Origin: Ciona savignyi | Lineage: Eukaryota; Chordata; Ascidiacea; Phlebobranchia; Cionidae | Direction: 5' to 3' | Assembly (NCBI GenBank): GCA_000149265.1 | Contig: CH001602.1 | Coordinates: 13,254-77,253 of the forward strand | DNA: 64,000 bases | Shown here: one piece after another, positions 1 to 11,627 of the stretch | Layout: every line of letters starts with the position of its first letter | Numbering within the stretch: the first letter of the stretch is position 1 | Translations under genes and position numbers: made by a program | Notes under the pieces: model-generated | The model's database searches: none | Told to the model about the DNA's origin: nothing | The model's input: only the letters and a program-made list of their open reading frames with translations

Positions 1-420
1 ATGTTGTTAGGGTAAGTTAGGGCTAGGGCTAAAGTTAGGTTTAAATTTGGTGATTTTGTTGTGTCTGTATTGGTTGGGGTGGTGTTGTGGGGTTAATTGG
101 CCAGAGATATTGGGGGAATTCACCTTAAAAATGGAGATTATTGTTAGAATTAGGTGGAGCTTGGAGGTTAAATTTGTGGGTACGCTGTGTTGTCTGTATT
201 GGTAGGGTCTGGTGTCAGGGTTAGTTTACCTTTTGTAAGCGGGGCACTTTTCCTCATTGTGTGCTGTTAATGTAAAATCCTTTTCGGTGAAAATAGGAAG
301 AAAAAATAATTAACTCAAAAAAATGTTTAAAATAAATGCATAACAAAAAAATCATTTTTTTTCTATTTCTAATAATTTGGCATTACTTTTTCACAGTTGT
401 ATCAGTTCATAACCTCGTGT
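1..420. other. Intron/intergenic DNA, no gene seen
   Basis: G/T-rich start with short GTTAGGG-like runs, similar to the core of the MITE family found elsewhere in the window, then AT-rich sequence. It probably belongs to the intron upstream of the laminin-like exon at 537, because that exon begins in phase 0 with no start codon. No exon was recognised here. Confidence 0.4.
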
Positions 421-503
421 TGCCGAGTGGTTAAAGCAACCATTATACAAAACGGTCCTAGTCACGGGCCCATCATGGGTTCAAAACTTTACTCGTTAAA
501 AAC
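419..503 (+). repeat. Short tRNA-derived SINE (family 2)
   Basis: Box-A-like GCCGAGTGGTTAA is followed about 45 bp later by box-B-like GGGTTCAAAAC. The same unit of about 110 bp recurs at a dozen sites in the window, so it is a SINE and not a tRNA gene. Confidence 0.6.
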
Positions 504-536
504 CTGTCTTGATAACGAAATGATAAATCTTTTTAG

Positions 537-2156
537 ATCGAATCTGCCATCAACGACCTTGAGGCGCAAATGACGGACATTTCGAGACGAATCGGCGAAT
601 TTGAGTCCCGTTTGAGTGACGTTGAACACCAGCTGACTGAAAATAAATTGAGTTTGATCAGGGCGACTGAAGAAGCCAATAATGCGAATTCTACCGCTCA
701 TACGGCTCTCCAGGTGGGTTAAATTCCACGATGGGCTTTGTGCTGAAGTAATGCACACAATGGGCTTTGTGCTGAAGTAATGCACACAATGGGCTTTGTG
801 CTGAAGTAATGCACACAATGGGCTTTGTGCTGAAGTAATGCACACAATGGGCTTTGTGCTGAAGTAATGCACGTAAAAGACATCGTCTTCTTACTTGAAT
901 AATGTGCTCAAGAGACATTGCAAACAAATGTTTTATTGGGGGAAATCGGTTTTGTACTTGAGAGGGATGCAAGAGACGTTGTCTAGGGGAAAACCTAAAG
1001 GAGGAAAAGCGGGAAGGAGGGAAGGAGGGAAACTGCTCACTAAAATGAAGATTATGACATTAGAGTTAGTTTTAAACATTGTAAGGGTTAGGGTTAGTTT
1101 TGGGAGTGAAATTAGTGTTTAGGGCAGGGTTAAATTTATTTTTCGTAGTTTGAGTAAGCAGTTTTCGCTCCTTCCCGTTTTCCCACACAAATCAATCTTG
1201 ATAAGCGCACCACCTGTCTATCTGCGCCACATTTCAACCCACCAACCCTCCCATCGCAGAACCTACAAGGGCAGACCGAACTAATCAATCGTGCCACCAA
1301 CACAATTAACGAGAAAAAGGACAAAACTGATCGACTTGCCGCATTAAGGAGAAACGCACAAGCTCTTACCGACACAGTAACTCAGAGCCAACAGCAGTTT
1401 AATGGTTCGTTTAGAGTTCAATCTCTTTTCGTTTTTTTGTAAATAATTTGGTGTTTTTTACCAAGTTGTGTGATTGTGATAGGTATACTGACATAACTGT
1501 AAAAAGCACTGGTTAGTGCAATAGTTCCGGTAACCCGACGGTGGGTGCGAGGTGATCTAACGTTTACCCCTTGGTTTTCCCGTTTACGGGGATAAACATG
1601 AATATCCTAAGCACCGATATTTCAGTTGGTTCTAAAACTTCCATCAGTTTAAATAGGAGATCGCAAAACTACGTTTTATATTATGTGTAGTACGTGGTTT
1701 AAGCCGGAATTTTACTATCTACGAGGATATAAATGAAGCAAACGTCTACCTTAGCTCTAGCAACTCGACTGTGGGCATAGTGTCTTACGATACCCGTGAA
1801 TAAAGCATGGCTTCCCACCCACGAGGATATAAATGAACCAACCATCCACGCACTGTAATAGCAACAGCAACACTAATGTAAAAAGCTATGCGTGTTTTTT
1901 TTGTATTGTCAATAAAAATAGTCTGAGATATAGTCGGACCAAAAACCATCAAACCAAACCGACCCTACAACACCCCTTCCTCCACCAAAAAATCACCCAA
2001 ACTAACCCACCAAACCCTACAGCGCTTAGCGACCAGCTTGACAACTACGACCGTCAACTCAACGCCAAAAACGCACGATTGGACGCTCTACTAACAGAAG
2101 TGGAAAATCTATACACTTCTATACAGAACCAAGAAGAATATCTTCGCAATTGCTAA
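537..2156 (+). CDS. Laminin-like coiled-coil protein, last three exons (partial)
   Basis: Three exons join in one frame: 537-713 (after ttttttag, donor gtgggt), 1260-1404 (after catcgcag, donor gttcgt) and 2023-2156 (after ccctacag, stop TAA 2154-2156). Phases match at both junctions (0, then 1). The 151 residues are almost wholly helical heptads rich in E, Q, N, L and R, with no hydrophobic segment or proline. The last residue is a lone cysteine (ending EEYLRNC). A long coiled coil finishing in a C-terminal Cys resembles laminin beta or gamma chains, where that Cys links the two chains. This is a family inference; another extracellular coiled-coil protein is possible. The 5' part lies left of the window. 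A possible AATAAA is at 2922. Confidence 0.5.
731..872 (+). repeat. 29-bp minisatellite, about 5 copies
   Basis: The unit starting ATGGGCTTTGTGCTGAAG begins at 731, 760, 789, 818 and 847, a period of exactly 29 bp, nearly without divergence. It lies in the first laminin-like intron, 18 bp after the exon. Minus-strand open frames through it are artefacts of the repeat. Confidence 0.9.
986..1186. mobile_element. hAT-like MITE, family M1
   Basis: Terminal inverted repeats of the AGCGGGAAGGAGGGAAACTG type flank a GTTAGGG-rich core. Intronic in the laminin-like gene. The 76-bp minisatellite fragment starts directly at its right edge. Confidence 0.6.
1187..1235 (+). repeat. 76-bp minisatellite, partial unit
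   Basis: CACACAAATCAATCTTGATA followed by AGCGCACCACCTGTCTATC matches the unit of the larger arrays at 35.3, 44.5, 48.1 and 58.4 kb. It ends about 25 bp before the splice acceptor of the second laminin-like exon. Confidence 0.7.
1512..1612 (+). repeat. SINE family 1, 3' part
   Basis: Shows the CCGGTAACCCGACGGTGGGT segment and the tail ACGGGGATAAACATGAATATCC; the tRNA-like head is missing. More diverged fragments with ACGAGGATATAAATGAA follow to about 1840. Confidence 0.7.
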
Positions 2157-2660
2157 GCTTCATAAACCTCCATCAAACCAACTCAGTATTATTTTTCGCT
2201 GATCTAAGCGTTTTTTTGTAAATTTCGAACAGATTCTAAAATCTCAACTTTTTTTTAAATCAGCATATTTTAAGCGTTTTAAGATTCTTTAAAATCGTTT
2301 ATTTACAGATAAACATTTAATTTCTGTCGTAAATTATGAATGAAATACTAATTTTGTCAATATTAATTTCGTTTACTAAAAAATTATCAATCTAGTAATT
2401 TTTATAATTTTCACTTAAAATTTTTACACAAAACCTTGTGTTTTTAGCCACTTGAAGCAGTATATTTTCCACACATTTTTTTAAATCGAGATCATAAATC
2501 AGCATATTTGTGTTTGTACATAGTAAGTAATAGCCGCTGTCTGTATTACTAGGCAGCTGTTAAAAATAATCAAAGCGTAAAGCAGGGTCTCCTGGTTTAG
2601 TGTGGTACATTTTTAAGTTATTTTTGACACAAATTATCGTTAAAAAGCACACAAACTGTT
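2157..2660. other. AT-rich 3' flank, no gene seen
   Basis: Follows the laminin-like stop codon. Low-complexity A/T stretches; probably 3' UTR and intergenic DNA. Confidence 0.4.
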
Positions 2661-2661
2661 A

Positions 2662-2762
2662 ATCAGTGCCACATTTCCAAATTCCTACCATACACATTTC
2701 CACACAAATTAACTTTGATAAGCACACCACCTATCCATCAGTGCCACATTTCCAAAATCCTA
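2662..2762 (+). repeat. 76-bp minisatellite, about 1.3 units
   Basis: Two copies of the AGTGCCACATTTCCAAA segment flank one full CTACCATACACATTTCCACA unit. Confidence 0.75.
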
Positions 2763-2989
2763 CTAGATACAGTTCAAAACTCGAACATAAACATCAATAT
2801 AAAATCACATAGACCAACTTTACGCTTTGTAACCCGTCAACGTTTTGTCCCCTGTATATCCGGTTATATATGTTTTCTATTGGGTCCTACAATCAAGTGA
2901 TGCATGTTTTTTCGTCTTTGTAATAAACCGAACGACGGGTTATGTTGTGGTGTTCGCTTTGGTGATGTGATCGTTTTTATTTCTCTACG

Positions 2990-3430
2990 AGGCTAGGATA
3001 TTTATTTTTATCCCGTGAATGGGAAAACCAAGGGGGTTATCACACGGGCAATCGTCAGATTATCTCTTACCTACCGGGAAAAAAAATAAAAGAAGGGATA
3101 GCGGGAAGGAGGGAAACTACACACTAAAATGAAGATTATGACATTAGAGTTAGTTTTAAACATGGGGTTGGAGATAAGGTTAGTTCTAGTGTTAAGATTA
3201 GTGTTTAGGGCAGGGTTAAAATTAGTTTGAATAGTTTAGTGAGCAGTTTCCCTCCTTCCCGCTTTCCCTGCTTTTAGTGTTGCCCTGCCCACCGTCGGAT
3301 TATCGGAGCTATTGTAGTTTGTTGTGTATGATTAACGTCCGTAAGTGCATTGAGTATACATCCGATTAGCTATAGACCAGTTACCAACCTACAATCCTTC
3401 GACTGAAAAGCGACGCACTATCCCACGAAG
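2990..3430 (-). repeat. SINE family 1 split by a MITE
   Basis: Minus-orientation SINE: the tail side is at 2990-3067 and the head side at about 3290-3430, where CCCACCGTCGGATTATCGG resumes. The break is occupied by a family M1 MITE. Confidence 0.75.
3068..3289. mobile_element. hAT-like MITE M1 nested in a SINE
   Basis: Left end contains GGGATAGCGGGAAGGAGGGA and right end TCCCTCCTTCCCGCTTTCCC, so the ends are inverted repeats. The core has TTAGTGTTTAGGGCAGGGTT. It interrupts a family 1 SINE and is therefore younger than it. Confidence 0.75.
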
Positions 3431-3547
3431 CTTGTCGGTCGCACTGAACAGAGTTATAACTAATTACCGTAAGCGTGCTGTCCGATCTCAGAAGTTGGTA
3501 CAGAAAATACTTGTCGCTGGGGTGACTTTACGCGAAGTAATCTAACG

Positions 3548-3795
3548 ATGGGTTAGGATATTCATGTTTATCCACGTGAATGGGAAAACCAAGGGGGTTA
3601 ACACACGGATATTCAGCAGATCAACCCGCGTCATCCGTTGAATTATCGGAGCTATTGTAATGTGTTGTTTAAGATATACACGTTCCTTCATTTTGGTAGA
3701 ACCCATTAATCAGCTGGGTTCAGGCAATGTCCGTAAAGTGCCTTTCACAAGGACACAACCATTTAGCTAGCGACCAGTTTCGCATTGCCAAGTCA
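3548..3795 (-). repeat. SINE family 1
   Basis: Minus-orientation copy from the ATATTCATGTTTATCC tail to the CTAGCGACCAGTTTCGCA segment next to the tRNA-like head. Confidence 0.75.
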
Positions 3796-4440
3796 ACTCG
3801 CATTTTCCAACTCTTAGGGTAAAACACGAACATCCTACCCGAAGGTTACATGTAAAAATCAGGTATTCACTTTTACAAAAAAAATGATATATATGTCTAT
3901 TCCCGTGTGTTGAAAAGAGCAATGGGCTTCGCAGGACCATTTTAGTCATTACAATAAAATTCTCATTCAATATATCAACAATTCGGGCGCGTTTCCCAGT
4001 CTGATTTCACTAAAGATATTGCCGGGTCGAAACCAGCGGTTAGCTAATTCCGCTTACCGACAGTTAACTTCACATTTAACATTGTGCTGTAATAAGTAAA
4101 GTTTTGTTTGTGCAAACCCCTTTAATCTGCTGGTTAAAGCATTGTCTGCTAAGTGACCAATTTGTTAACGCAGCTGATTCGTATACTGATTAATGTGTAA
4201 CAAAACAGCAGCAAGACGAGTCAATCATGTGCTCGAAATTTAGCACGTAAAAAATATATGGTAATTGTGGCCAATATCTAAACCAGTTTCTATACATAAA
4301 CGGTCGACACCATAGGTTTGAAATATAACACGGTAAAATGGTGCTGAAACGTCTTTTTACCCGTAAATACTAAATATACATACATCGTAGTGCAACAAAC
4401 CTATGATGATATGGTAGGCTGTGTAGGTTATTTCGGTGAC
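3796..4440. other. Intergenic, nothing recognised
   Basis: No credible exon. One short segment (about 4010-4160) resembles a degraded SINE head. Confidence 0.4.
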
Positions 4441-4738
4441 CAGTCAACTGAACCCCTTACAACTGAACCCCTTACAACTGAGCCCCTACAACTGAACCCC
4501 TTTACAACTGAACTCCTTTTAACCAAACGCTTTTAACTGAAAAGGGGGTTCAGTTGTAAAGAGGTTCAATCGAAATGGGTTCAGTTGTAAAGGGGTTCAG
4601 TTTAAAGGGGTTCAGTTTAAAGGGGTTCAGTTAAAAGGAGTTCAGTTGTAAGGGGCTTAATTGTAGGGGTTCAGTTGTAAAGGGTTCAGTTGTAAGGGTT
4701 CAGTTGTAAGGGGTTCAGTTGTAAGGGGTTCAGTTGTC
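4441..4738. repeat. Foldback of 14-17-bp repeats
   Basis: At least five CAACTGAACCCCTTA-type units on the left arm (4441-4520) face about ten TAAGGGGTTCAGTTG-type units on the right arm (4540-4738), with a short AACCAAACGC spacer. The left arm is the reverse complement of the right, so single strands should fold into a long hairpin with many alternative registers. Confidence 0.9.
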
Positions 4739-4839
4739 ATGGAACCGTTATTTCAACCTACAACGTTTTAACTTTACAACGATTAACCTCTACAAGGTAG
4801 GAATAGGAGTATCATACAATTACATTATTTTAAAAACAC

Positions 4840-6412
4840 CAAGAACCAGTATCGCATTACCAATTAAATGAAATTAACCTTTCAGGCCCACTCTGGTTAA
4901 AATAGTAAAACACAAATAAGGCTTACAACTGGGTTAAAACACAAATTAGGCTTACAACTACTACAACACAGACTATACATTGTTTGTTTTTAACATGTAT
5001 TCTACATTGTTGTGTAATAGAACTCCATCGTTGTCAAATAAACCGCGGTCAGGAGCGATTGTGAGGTCATACCAAGAAAATATTGAAGTGTGTTGTGTAC
5101 TGTAGATAACGTGGCAAAAAAGGTTGAATGTTTGCCTACATATCAAGGTTTTTTAAAATGTTAGCAACGTCAGTTTAATATTTGAATGGTGCGTTGATTG
5201 TTCCAACTCTTAATGCTAGCGTTCTAGTTCTAGCTAAATTTTAAGCAACCGCAGTCTATTATTTATATTGTATACATCATCAACGTAGGTTGTATAGTTT
5301 GCCAGCCAATAGTTCGACGAGTTTATCTAACATATATATGCTGCGTTGGTGCTACCGGTTCTATATGTAAATGGTACCGTTTCATTTCAGTTGATGTTAC
5401 CGGTTCTACCATGATTTTGTACCGGTTCTAAGTTTAAACCCAGGAACCTAACTTTATTGCATGTATGACCAGAGCAAAATGGAGGAAAACTGCTAAACAA
5501 AGCTCCTAATGTAAAATGTTACGACCTAACTTCTTTATGCTATACTCAAGCGCCCTATGTTTCCCTTTTCAACCTAGTTCCACGAAAACGCCTATGGCTC
5601 AAAATCCGTGACTAGATAGTAGACAATTTTAACATGCTAAATTGAAGTTTAGTTCTGTACTTTAAATGGATCGCTGTCAAAACTAGGTTGAGCTTATACT
5701 TAAACGGGTATGTATATGTTTGCGCTAAAATAGACACTTTGTACAGGAAAAATATGTGTAACACAAACTCTCCTAATTTTTGACAAATGCACATCATTAT
5801 AAAGTTAGACAAGAAGTAACTGTTAATGATTTTTTAAGCTCAGAACAAAAAACTGAAAAGAATCTCAAGTAAATGTCCAACCGATTAACATGATGGGTTG
5901 GTGCGTCGAATAAACAGTTTGGCCATAGATTACTTATATATTGATATGGTTTTACGACAATTTAGTCGTATTACCGACGATGCAGTTTTTTGGTAAGCAT
6001 ATATAAAGCGTAGATAAAACAATTAGTTGCTTTTGGACATGCTTAAATCAGAACAAACATATCTGGTAATTAAAATATATTAGTGGCAAAGGCAAACAAA
6101 CACATACTATTTTGTACGTAAACTCTAGTTTGTAATATCATCGTTACAGCTTGTTACTTCTGCTGTGAAAAATTATGTTAACGAAAGTTATTACAGAGGT
6201 ACAGTTTGCCGGATTGGTATTTTATACAGCACTTAGTATAATTATTCAACTATCATGTGTGAAATATTTACCATAAATAGAAAATTAAAAAATATATACA
6301 TTATTTGCCATCTTTGCAACACTGAGTAGCTTATATACATGAACAAATTTATTAGTTCACTAAGAAAATGATATAGGTTAACGAAATACATGGTTTAACT
6401 TAAAAGAAACGT
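4840..6412 (-). other. Duplicated 3' flank of VWA copy E
   Basis: 4840-5115 is the reverse complement of 30,592-30,840 (downstream of copy A), including the AAGCCTAATTTGTG and ACCTCACAATCGCTCCTGAC segments. 5650-6230 resembles 12,490-13,010 (downstream of copy C). The duplicated block therefore extends about 1.5 kb past the coding exons. No separate gene seen. Confidence 0.7.
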
Positions 6413-8632
6413 TTATAATCTCGTGCTGGATACGGCCACTCCAAGAAGAAATATGGCCACCAAATGCCAACCAATAGAACTAGCCAGTATCGCCCCAACC
6501 ATTAAAACCCCGAGCATTGATATTGCTTCTACAGTTACTTGGTCAAGATTTACACCAAGTCTTCTGGCAACCGAAACTACTACTGACGAAATAAAAGCAA
6601 AAAGGCGTTTTGCTATGGCAACACTCGCTCTAGCGACCATATTGATAACAGTCTCTTCTCTTCTGTCATCATCGGGTTCTACAACCTCTTCGGTCATAAC
6701 TTCATCTTCATTGTCATCTTGGTCACTTGTTGGACCCTAAATCAAAATGTCGGTCAAATAAGGTAATATTTTATTAGAAAAAATCTATTGTCGGAAATTG
6801 TCAGATTATCTTAAATAAAGCAGCCAGTTATCAAAGCTAATGCAGCGTGGGGTTACGAAATAATATGCTTTAGTTATTGTTCAACCGAATAAACCAGTAA
6901 ATTTAAACAATGTTAAAGTCTTCTTTGCACTTGTTCTAATTCTTTATCTACTGTAGTCTATTTGTTACAAGGGTTTGTTACAAGTTTGTTTGCCCAATAA
7001 AACACAGTGTTCTGGCAAGAGCCGATAAGTGTTTATATACTCTTGTGTTCGTAATGAGCCTAATAATGTACATCTCGCAGTTGTTTCAATTCTTCTTCCA
7101 CAGCAAATTGCATGAATGGCTGATTCATGGAGGTATCGAACACCCCGGTGTTAGTCGGCATTTCTTTCTCCAATGAAGACCGCATCGCCGCCAATTTCCC
7201 CCATACATTGCCTAAAAACTCTCCTGGATTGCTGGTTCTGAAATAACGTTAACATTTTTTTACACTTAATGTTAATCTGACAGATTAGTCTGCTGGGTTA
7301 TTGCGTCACCTTTAAGCCGAAGGGTTGTAGATACAAAACTGGTCGCTAGCGAGTCGGTTGTGTCATTGGGCAAGGCACTTAACATACATTTTTCCCAACG
7401 AAAGAATGGGTTAAATAAATTGAAGGAATGTCTAAAACGCACACAACACACTGCAATAGATCCGGTAAACCTACGGGGGGCGCAAAGTGATCTGGAAATT
7501 GCCCGTGTGTTAACCCCCTTGGTTCTTTCACTCACAAGGTCAAACATTAATATCTTATCCAATTCTATACAAATTTTACTCACTGCTGAATGTGATCATT
7601 GGCATAATTTAAATGCTTGGTAAACGTATCCAGTCTCTCTGTTAGATTAGAAAACTGGCGATCTTGCGGGCCAAGCGCCAGCCTGGCTGTTTCGAGTGTA
7701 CCGTTCATTTCCTTTCGTACCCGATCATATTGCTCCGTTACAGTGTTATCTTTCCTATGAGTTCGAAAACTTATATTCGCATTGAACACGTAACACCACA
7801 ACGGTTAACAAATGTGCCAAAAATAGACTACATTACTTACTCGTGTGGTAACTTAACATAAATTAGAATTAACTTAGACAAATAAAGTTTCAAGTTATGG
7901 TCGCCACAACATACCCGTTTAACTTTTCCGTTGCGTGAACCAAAAAACTGTTCAGAGCACGTTTACAAGTTTCTTCGGATATTTTGCAGACGCTTTCCTT
8001 GACTGCGTCCCAAGATGTGTCAACCACACTACGGATATTGGCGTAAGCTACAGTCCTTTCTCTGTAACGTTTCATTTCTATGGAATCTGAAAATATTTTA
8101 AAATTAAATAGCTTTCAACGCGCGTCTATTCTTACAAAATACCCGATTGGAGTTGTACCGCTGACTGTTGTATTGGTTTAAGACAAAGTTTAACCGAATC
8201 GGTGAAATTCCTCCAATTTAAATTTCCATCCAAAAACGTCACCTCGACTTTCAGTATTTCGATGTTGTGTAAATCCTACAAACACAGGAAAAATTGTTTT
8301 ACATCTAACAATTCCAACTGTGGGCAACATCACTTACAGTGTAGTTGACCGGCAATTGCAAGCAGAACATGAGGTTTTTCTTCATTGTATTTGGGAATGA
8401 ATGGAAGAACTTAGAAGTCTCGCACTGGAACACGGGGAACATTATACAATTAAACCATATATTGATCTATAGTCTATATTAACTTGTGTTTGTTTAAAGC
8501 GTGGGTTAAAACTAATATTTAGCTATCGTAGTAAAATAAATCTCAACCTGAATTCCTCCAGTTTCTTGTTGCAAACTTGACCCTCCACTTGGCGTCGCTA
8601 CAACGGTGACGTCAGTTATGTACGTCATTTCT
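6413..8632 (-). pseudogene. VWA-gene copy E, exons 7-13 only
   Basis: Exons, in transcription order: 8548-8632 (exon 7), 8338-8424 (8), 8143-8275 (9), 7915-8086 (10), 7584-7754 (11), 7072-7237 (12) and 6413-6736 (13, with stop). Each has the same length as its counterpart in copies A and C, with conserved splice sites and no internal stop seen. The VWA domain (exons 2-6) is absent: homology ends in intron 6 near 8692, where the 480-bp satellite starts. Exon 13 encodes an acidic start (MTEEVVEPDDDRREE), an amphipathic stretch and a hydrophobic hairpin. Called a pseudogene because its 5' half is missing; it could also serve as 3' exons of a longer transcript. Confidence 0.7.
7278..7562 (+). repeat. 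SINE family 1 in intron 11 of copy E
   Basis: Also present at the same intron position in copy C (14,085-14,365) and copy A (29,215-29,490), so the insertion predates duplication of the gene. Confidence 0.8.
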
Positions 8633-8692
8633 CTGTTGACGTCATACGAAATAAGATTTAACATTTGTTATTATTACGTGTGCAGCAATTGT

Positions 8693-10735
8693 AACAGATA
8701 GCGAAATGTTTCGTTTTATGTTAGTTTTGCGGAATTTGGTTTATTACTATATACCTGACACTTCTCTCTAATGTTAATATAAATTAAAATCAATATTTAT
8801 AGCTAGTTGTTTTAATGTTTATCGGTTGCACACATTTAAATCAATCTTTAATCCCGTTTGTTTGTATTGTCGTCCGTGAAAGGTACTAACCAGAGGGTTT
8901 TTTCATTGTTGTGGGATTTTACATTTTTTTATTTAAATGAATAGAACCAATACATTATCTTAATATAAACGGTTTACATTTATTAACTGCACACGCAATC
9001 CCTTTCACTCGAGGTTGTTATGGTATTGCGTCAGCTTAACAAATCATATAATCATAGAACTGGGGAAAATGATAACGCTAAATTTATTAAAGAAACAAAA
9101 TTTTTGTTTCTAGAAACGAAAATTTTAGCCGAGAAACGAAAATTTTGTTTCCAGAAACGAAAATTGTGATTCTTGAAGCGATAGCAAAAGTTTCGTTTTT
9201 ATGTTAGTTTTACGCAACTTTGTTTATTAATCTATACCTGACACATTTCTCCAATGTTAATATACATTAAAATCAATATTTATGGCTAGTTGTTTTAATA
9301 TTTATCCGTTGCGCATATTTAAATCAATCTTTAATCCCGTTTGTTTGTATTGCCGTCCGTGAAAAGTACTAACTATAGTGTGTCATTTTCAATTTTGTGG
9401 GTTTATAACTTTATTTTTTATGGATGTGAAAAAAAAATATTTTAGTTTAAAAGGTCCACACATTTATTAACTGCACACACAATCTCTGTTACTCGAAATT
9501 GTTATGGTATTGCGTCAGCTTAACAAATCATATAATCATAGAACTTGAAAAAATGATAACCCTAAATTCATTAAAGAAGCAAAATTTTTGTTTCTGGAAA
9601 CGACAATTTTAGCCGAGAAACAAAAATTTTGTTTCCAGAAACGAAAATTTTGATTCTTGACGCGATAGCGAAAAGTTTTGATTTTATGTTAATTTTACGA
9701 CAGTTTGTTTATTATTATTTACCTGACACGTGTCTCCAATGTCAATCTAAATTATATTCATTATTTATTGCGATCAGTTTTCATATTGATCGGTCGCACA
9801 TATTTAAATCAATCTTTAATCCCATTTGTTTTTATTGCAGTCCGTGAAAAGTACTAACCAGTGTGTTATTTTCAATGTTGTGGGATTATACTCTTATTTT
9901 TTATTGACATGACATAATAAACACATTAGCTTAATTTAAATGGTCCAACTACATTTATTAACTGCACACGCAATCTCTTTCACATGAATTCGTTGTGGTA
10001 TTGCGTCAGCTTAACTAATTATATAATCATAGAACTTGAGAAAATAATAACCCTAAATTCATTTAAGAAGCAAAATTTTTGTTTCTAGAAACGAAAATTT
10101 TAGCTGAGAAACAAAGATTTTGTTTCCAGAAACAAAAATTTCATTCTAGAAACGAAAATTTTGTTTCCGAAAACGAAAATTTTGATTCTAGAAGCGATAG
10201 CGAAAAGTTTCGTTTTTAGGTTAGTTTTACGGCATTTATTTATTAATATATACCTGACACTAGTCTCCAATGTTAATCTAACTTAAAATCATTATTTTTG
10301 GCGAGTTGTTTTCATATTTATTGATTTCACACATTTAAATCGCTCTTTAATCCCACTTGCTTTTATTACCTCCCGTGAAAAGTACTAACCAGAGTGTTTT
10401 TTTTTCAATCTTGTAGGTTAATACATTTTTTATTTATTTAAATGAATAACAAATACAGTATTGTGCATGTGCTCTCAAGCTGTACTTAATGTCCTTTAAT
10501 AGTCCGGGATATTTAGTTTAACCAAACAGTATATTTCGAAACGATTATTTTGTTTTCAGAAACAAATTTTCCGAGGTATCGTATTTTGTGCGCACCGTCA
10601 TCATCTAGTGGTAGAAACGAAAATAAAGAAACAAAATTTATGTTTCTAAAAATTATTTTTGTTTCCAGAAACAAAAATCGTAAATTAGAAACGAAAATCG
10701 CCTTTTAGAAACGAAATGAGAAACGAAAATTTGTA
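8693..10735. repeat. Satellite, four units of about 480-535 bp
   Basis: The segment TTTTATGTTAGTTTT(A/G)CG recurs near 8710, 9195, 9680 and 10,210, each followed by ATACCTGACAC and ATTTAAATCAATCTTTAATC. Units include TTGCGTCAGCTTAAC and end in clusters of GAAACGAAAATTTT arranged as small palindromes around TTTCTAGAAA. The last unit decays into a run of GAAACAAAAAT variants up to 10,735. It abuts truncated copy E. Confidence 0.85.
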
Positions 10736-11420
10736 AATGCATACAAAAGGATAGGCGCTACCGTTCCCATATACGAATATCCGATAAGTAATATGTTCGC
10801 TTCTATAACAGTAAAGGCAATTAGGGCGTTGTTGTTTAAGTAGTATCTAGGTGCAGCATTTGGCCATTGTGCTGCATTGATATGAAATATGGTATGTGTA
10901 AACTTACAATAGGCTCTGACCTTCCTTTGGTGGTAAACAAAGGAATATTCATTAGAAAACAATAGAGATTGTGTTAAAACACGTTTTTGAAAACATTTTA
11001 GCATATATAAACATTATAATTAGATAAGCGAAATCTAATGGTTATAATTTTTAAAAAATCTATTATTGCATGCTACTTAGTTTAAGGCCACATTCTTTAT
11101 TCTCTCCATACCTGCAAATAAAGTATGCAAAAGCGGGGAACGAATAACCTTTGTTTAAAAATAAAGGAATATTTAATGGAAAACAATTAAGATTGTGGTA
11201 AAAACATGTCTTAATAAAGCATGTACCATATAAAAACATTCTTATAAGCTGTTGTGTGTTTTATTTTAACAAAAAATATTTCAATGGAACTTGTCGTTGG
11301 AAAAACAAATAAAGTATCATTACAATTGAGACTACAGTAAAAAAAACAAGTGATTTCACACAGTGTACCATAAGTAAATATCCTAATTAGTAACTGGATA
11401 CCGAATTCCTGCAACAGTTT
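10736..11420. repeat. Segmental duplicate of 20,175-20,830
   Basis: Shared landmarks include ACGAATATCCGATAAGTAAT, GGCAATTAGGG, AATAGGCTCTGACCTTCCTT and GGATACCGAATTCCT in the same order and orientation. No exon recognised; the minus-strand open frames are AT-rich and probably spurious. Confidence 0.75.
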
Positions 11421-11627
11421 GCAGGATTGGTATTTTTTACAGCACTTAGTATAATGATTCAACTATCATGTGTGAAATATTTACCATAAATGGACAATTA
11501 GAAAATATTTACATTTTTTGCCATATTTGCAAAACTTAGTAGCTTATATACATGAAGAAATTTGTAAGTGCACCAACAAAAGGATATACTTCAACAAAAT
11601 ACATGTGGTTTAACTTAGAAGGGACGT

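Noticed and set aside
1-60. Telomere-like TTAGGG runs here and in MITE cores
   Set aside because: Not in perfect tandem arrays; the same imperfect G/T-rich core occurs inside MITEs, so no telomere or fusion site is indicated.
489-972. Minus-strand open frames reading HYFSTKPIVCITSAQSP repeatedly
   Set aside because: They follow the 29-bp minisatellite; the period is not a multiple of three, so three frames repeat in turn.
6423-6740. Ser/Thr-rich plus-strand open frames opposite exon 13, also at 11.6, 13.2 and 30.1 kb
   Set aside because: Antisense shadow of the hydrophobic exon 13, which has correct splice sites and conserved length on the other strand.
8700-10735. Possible interferon-response-like sites (GAAACGAAAA)
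   Set aside because: Spacing between the GAAA units is one base, not two, and the motif is part of a tandem palindromic satellite.
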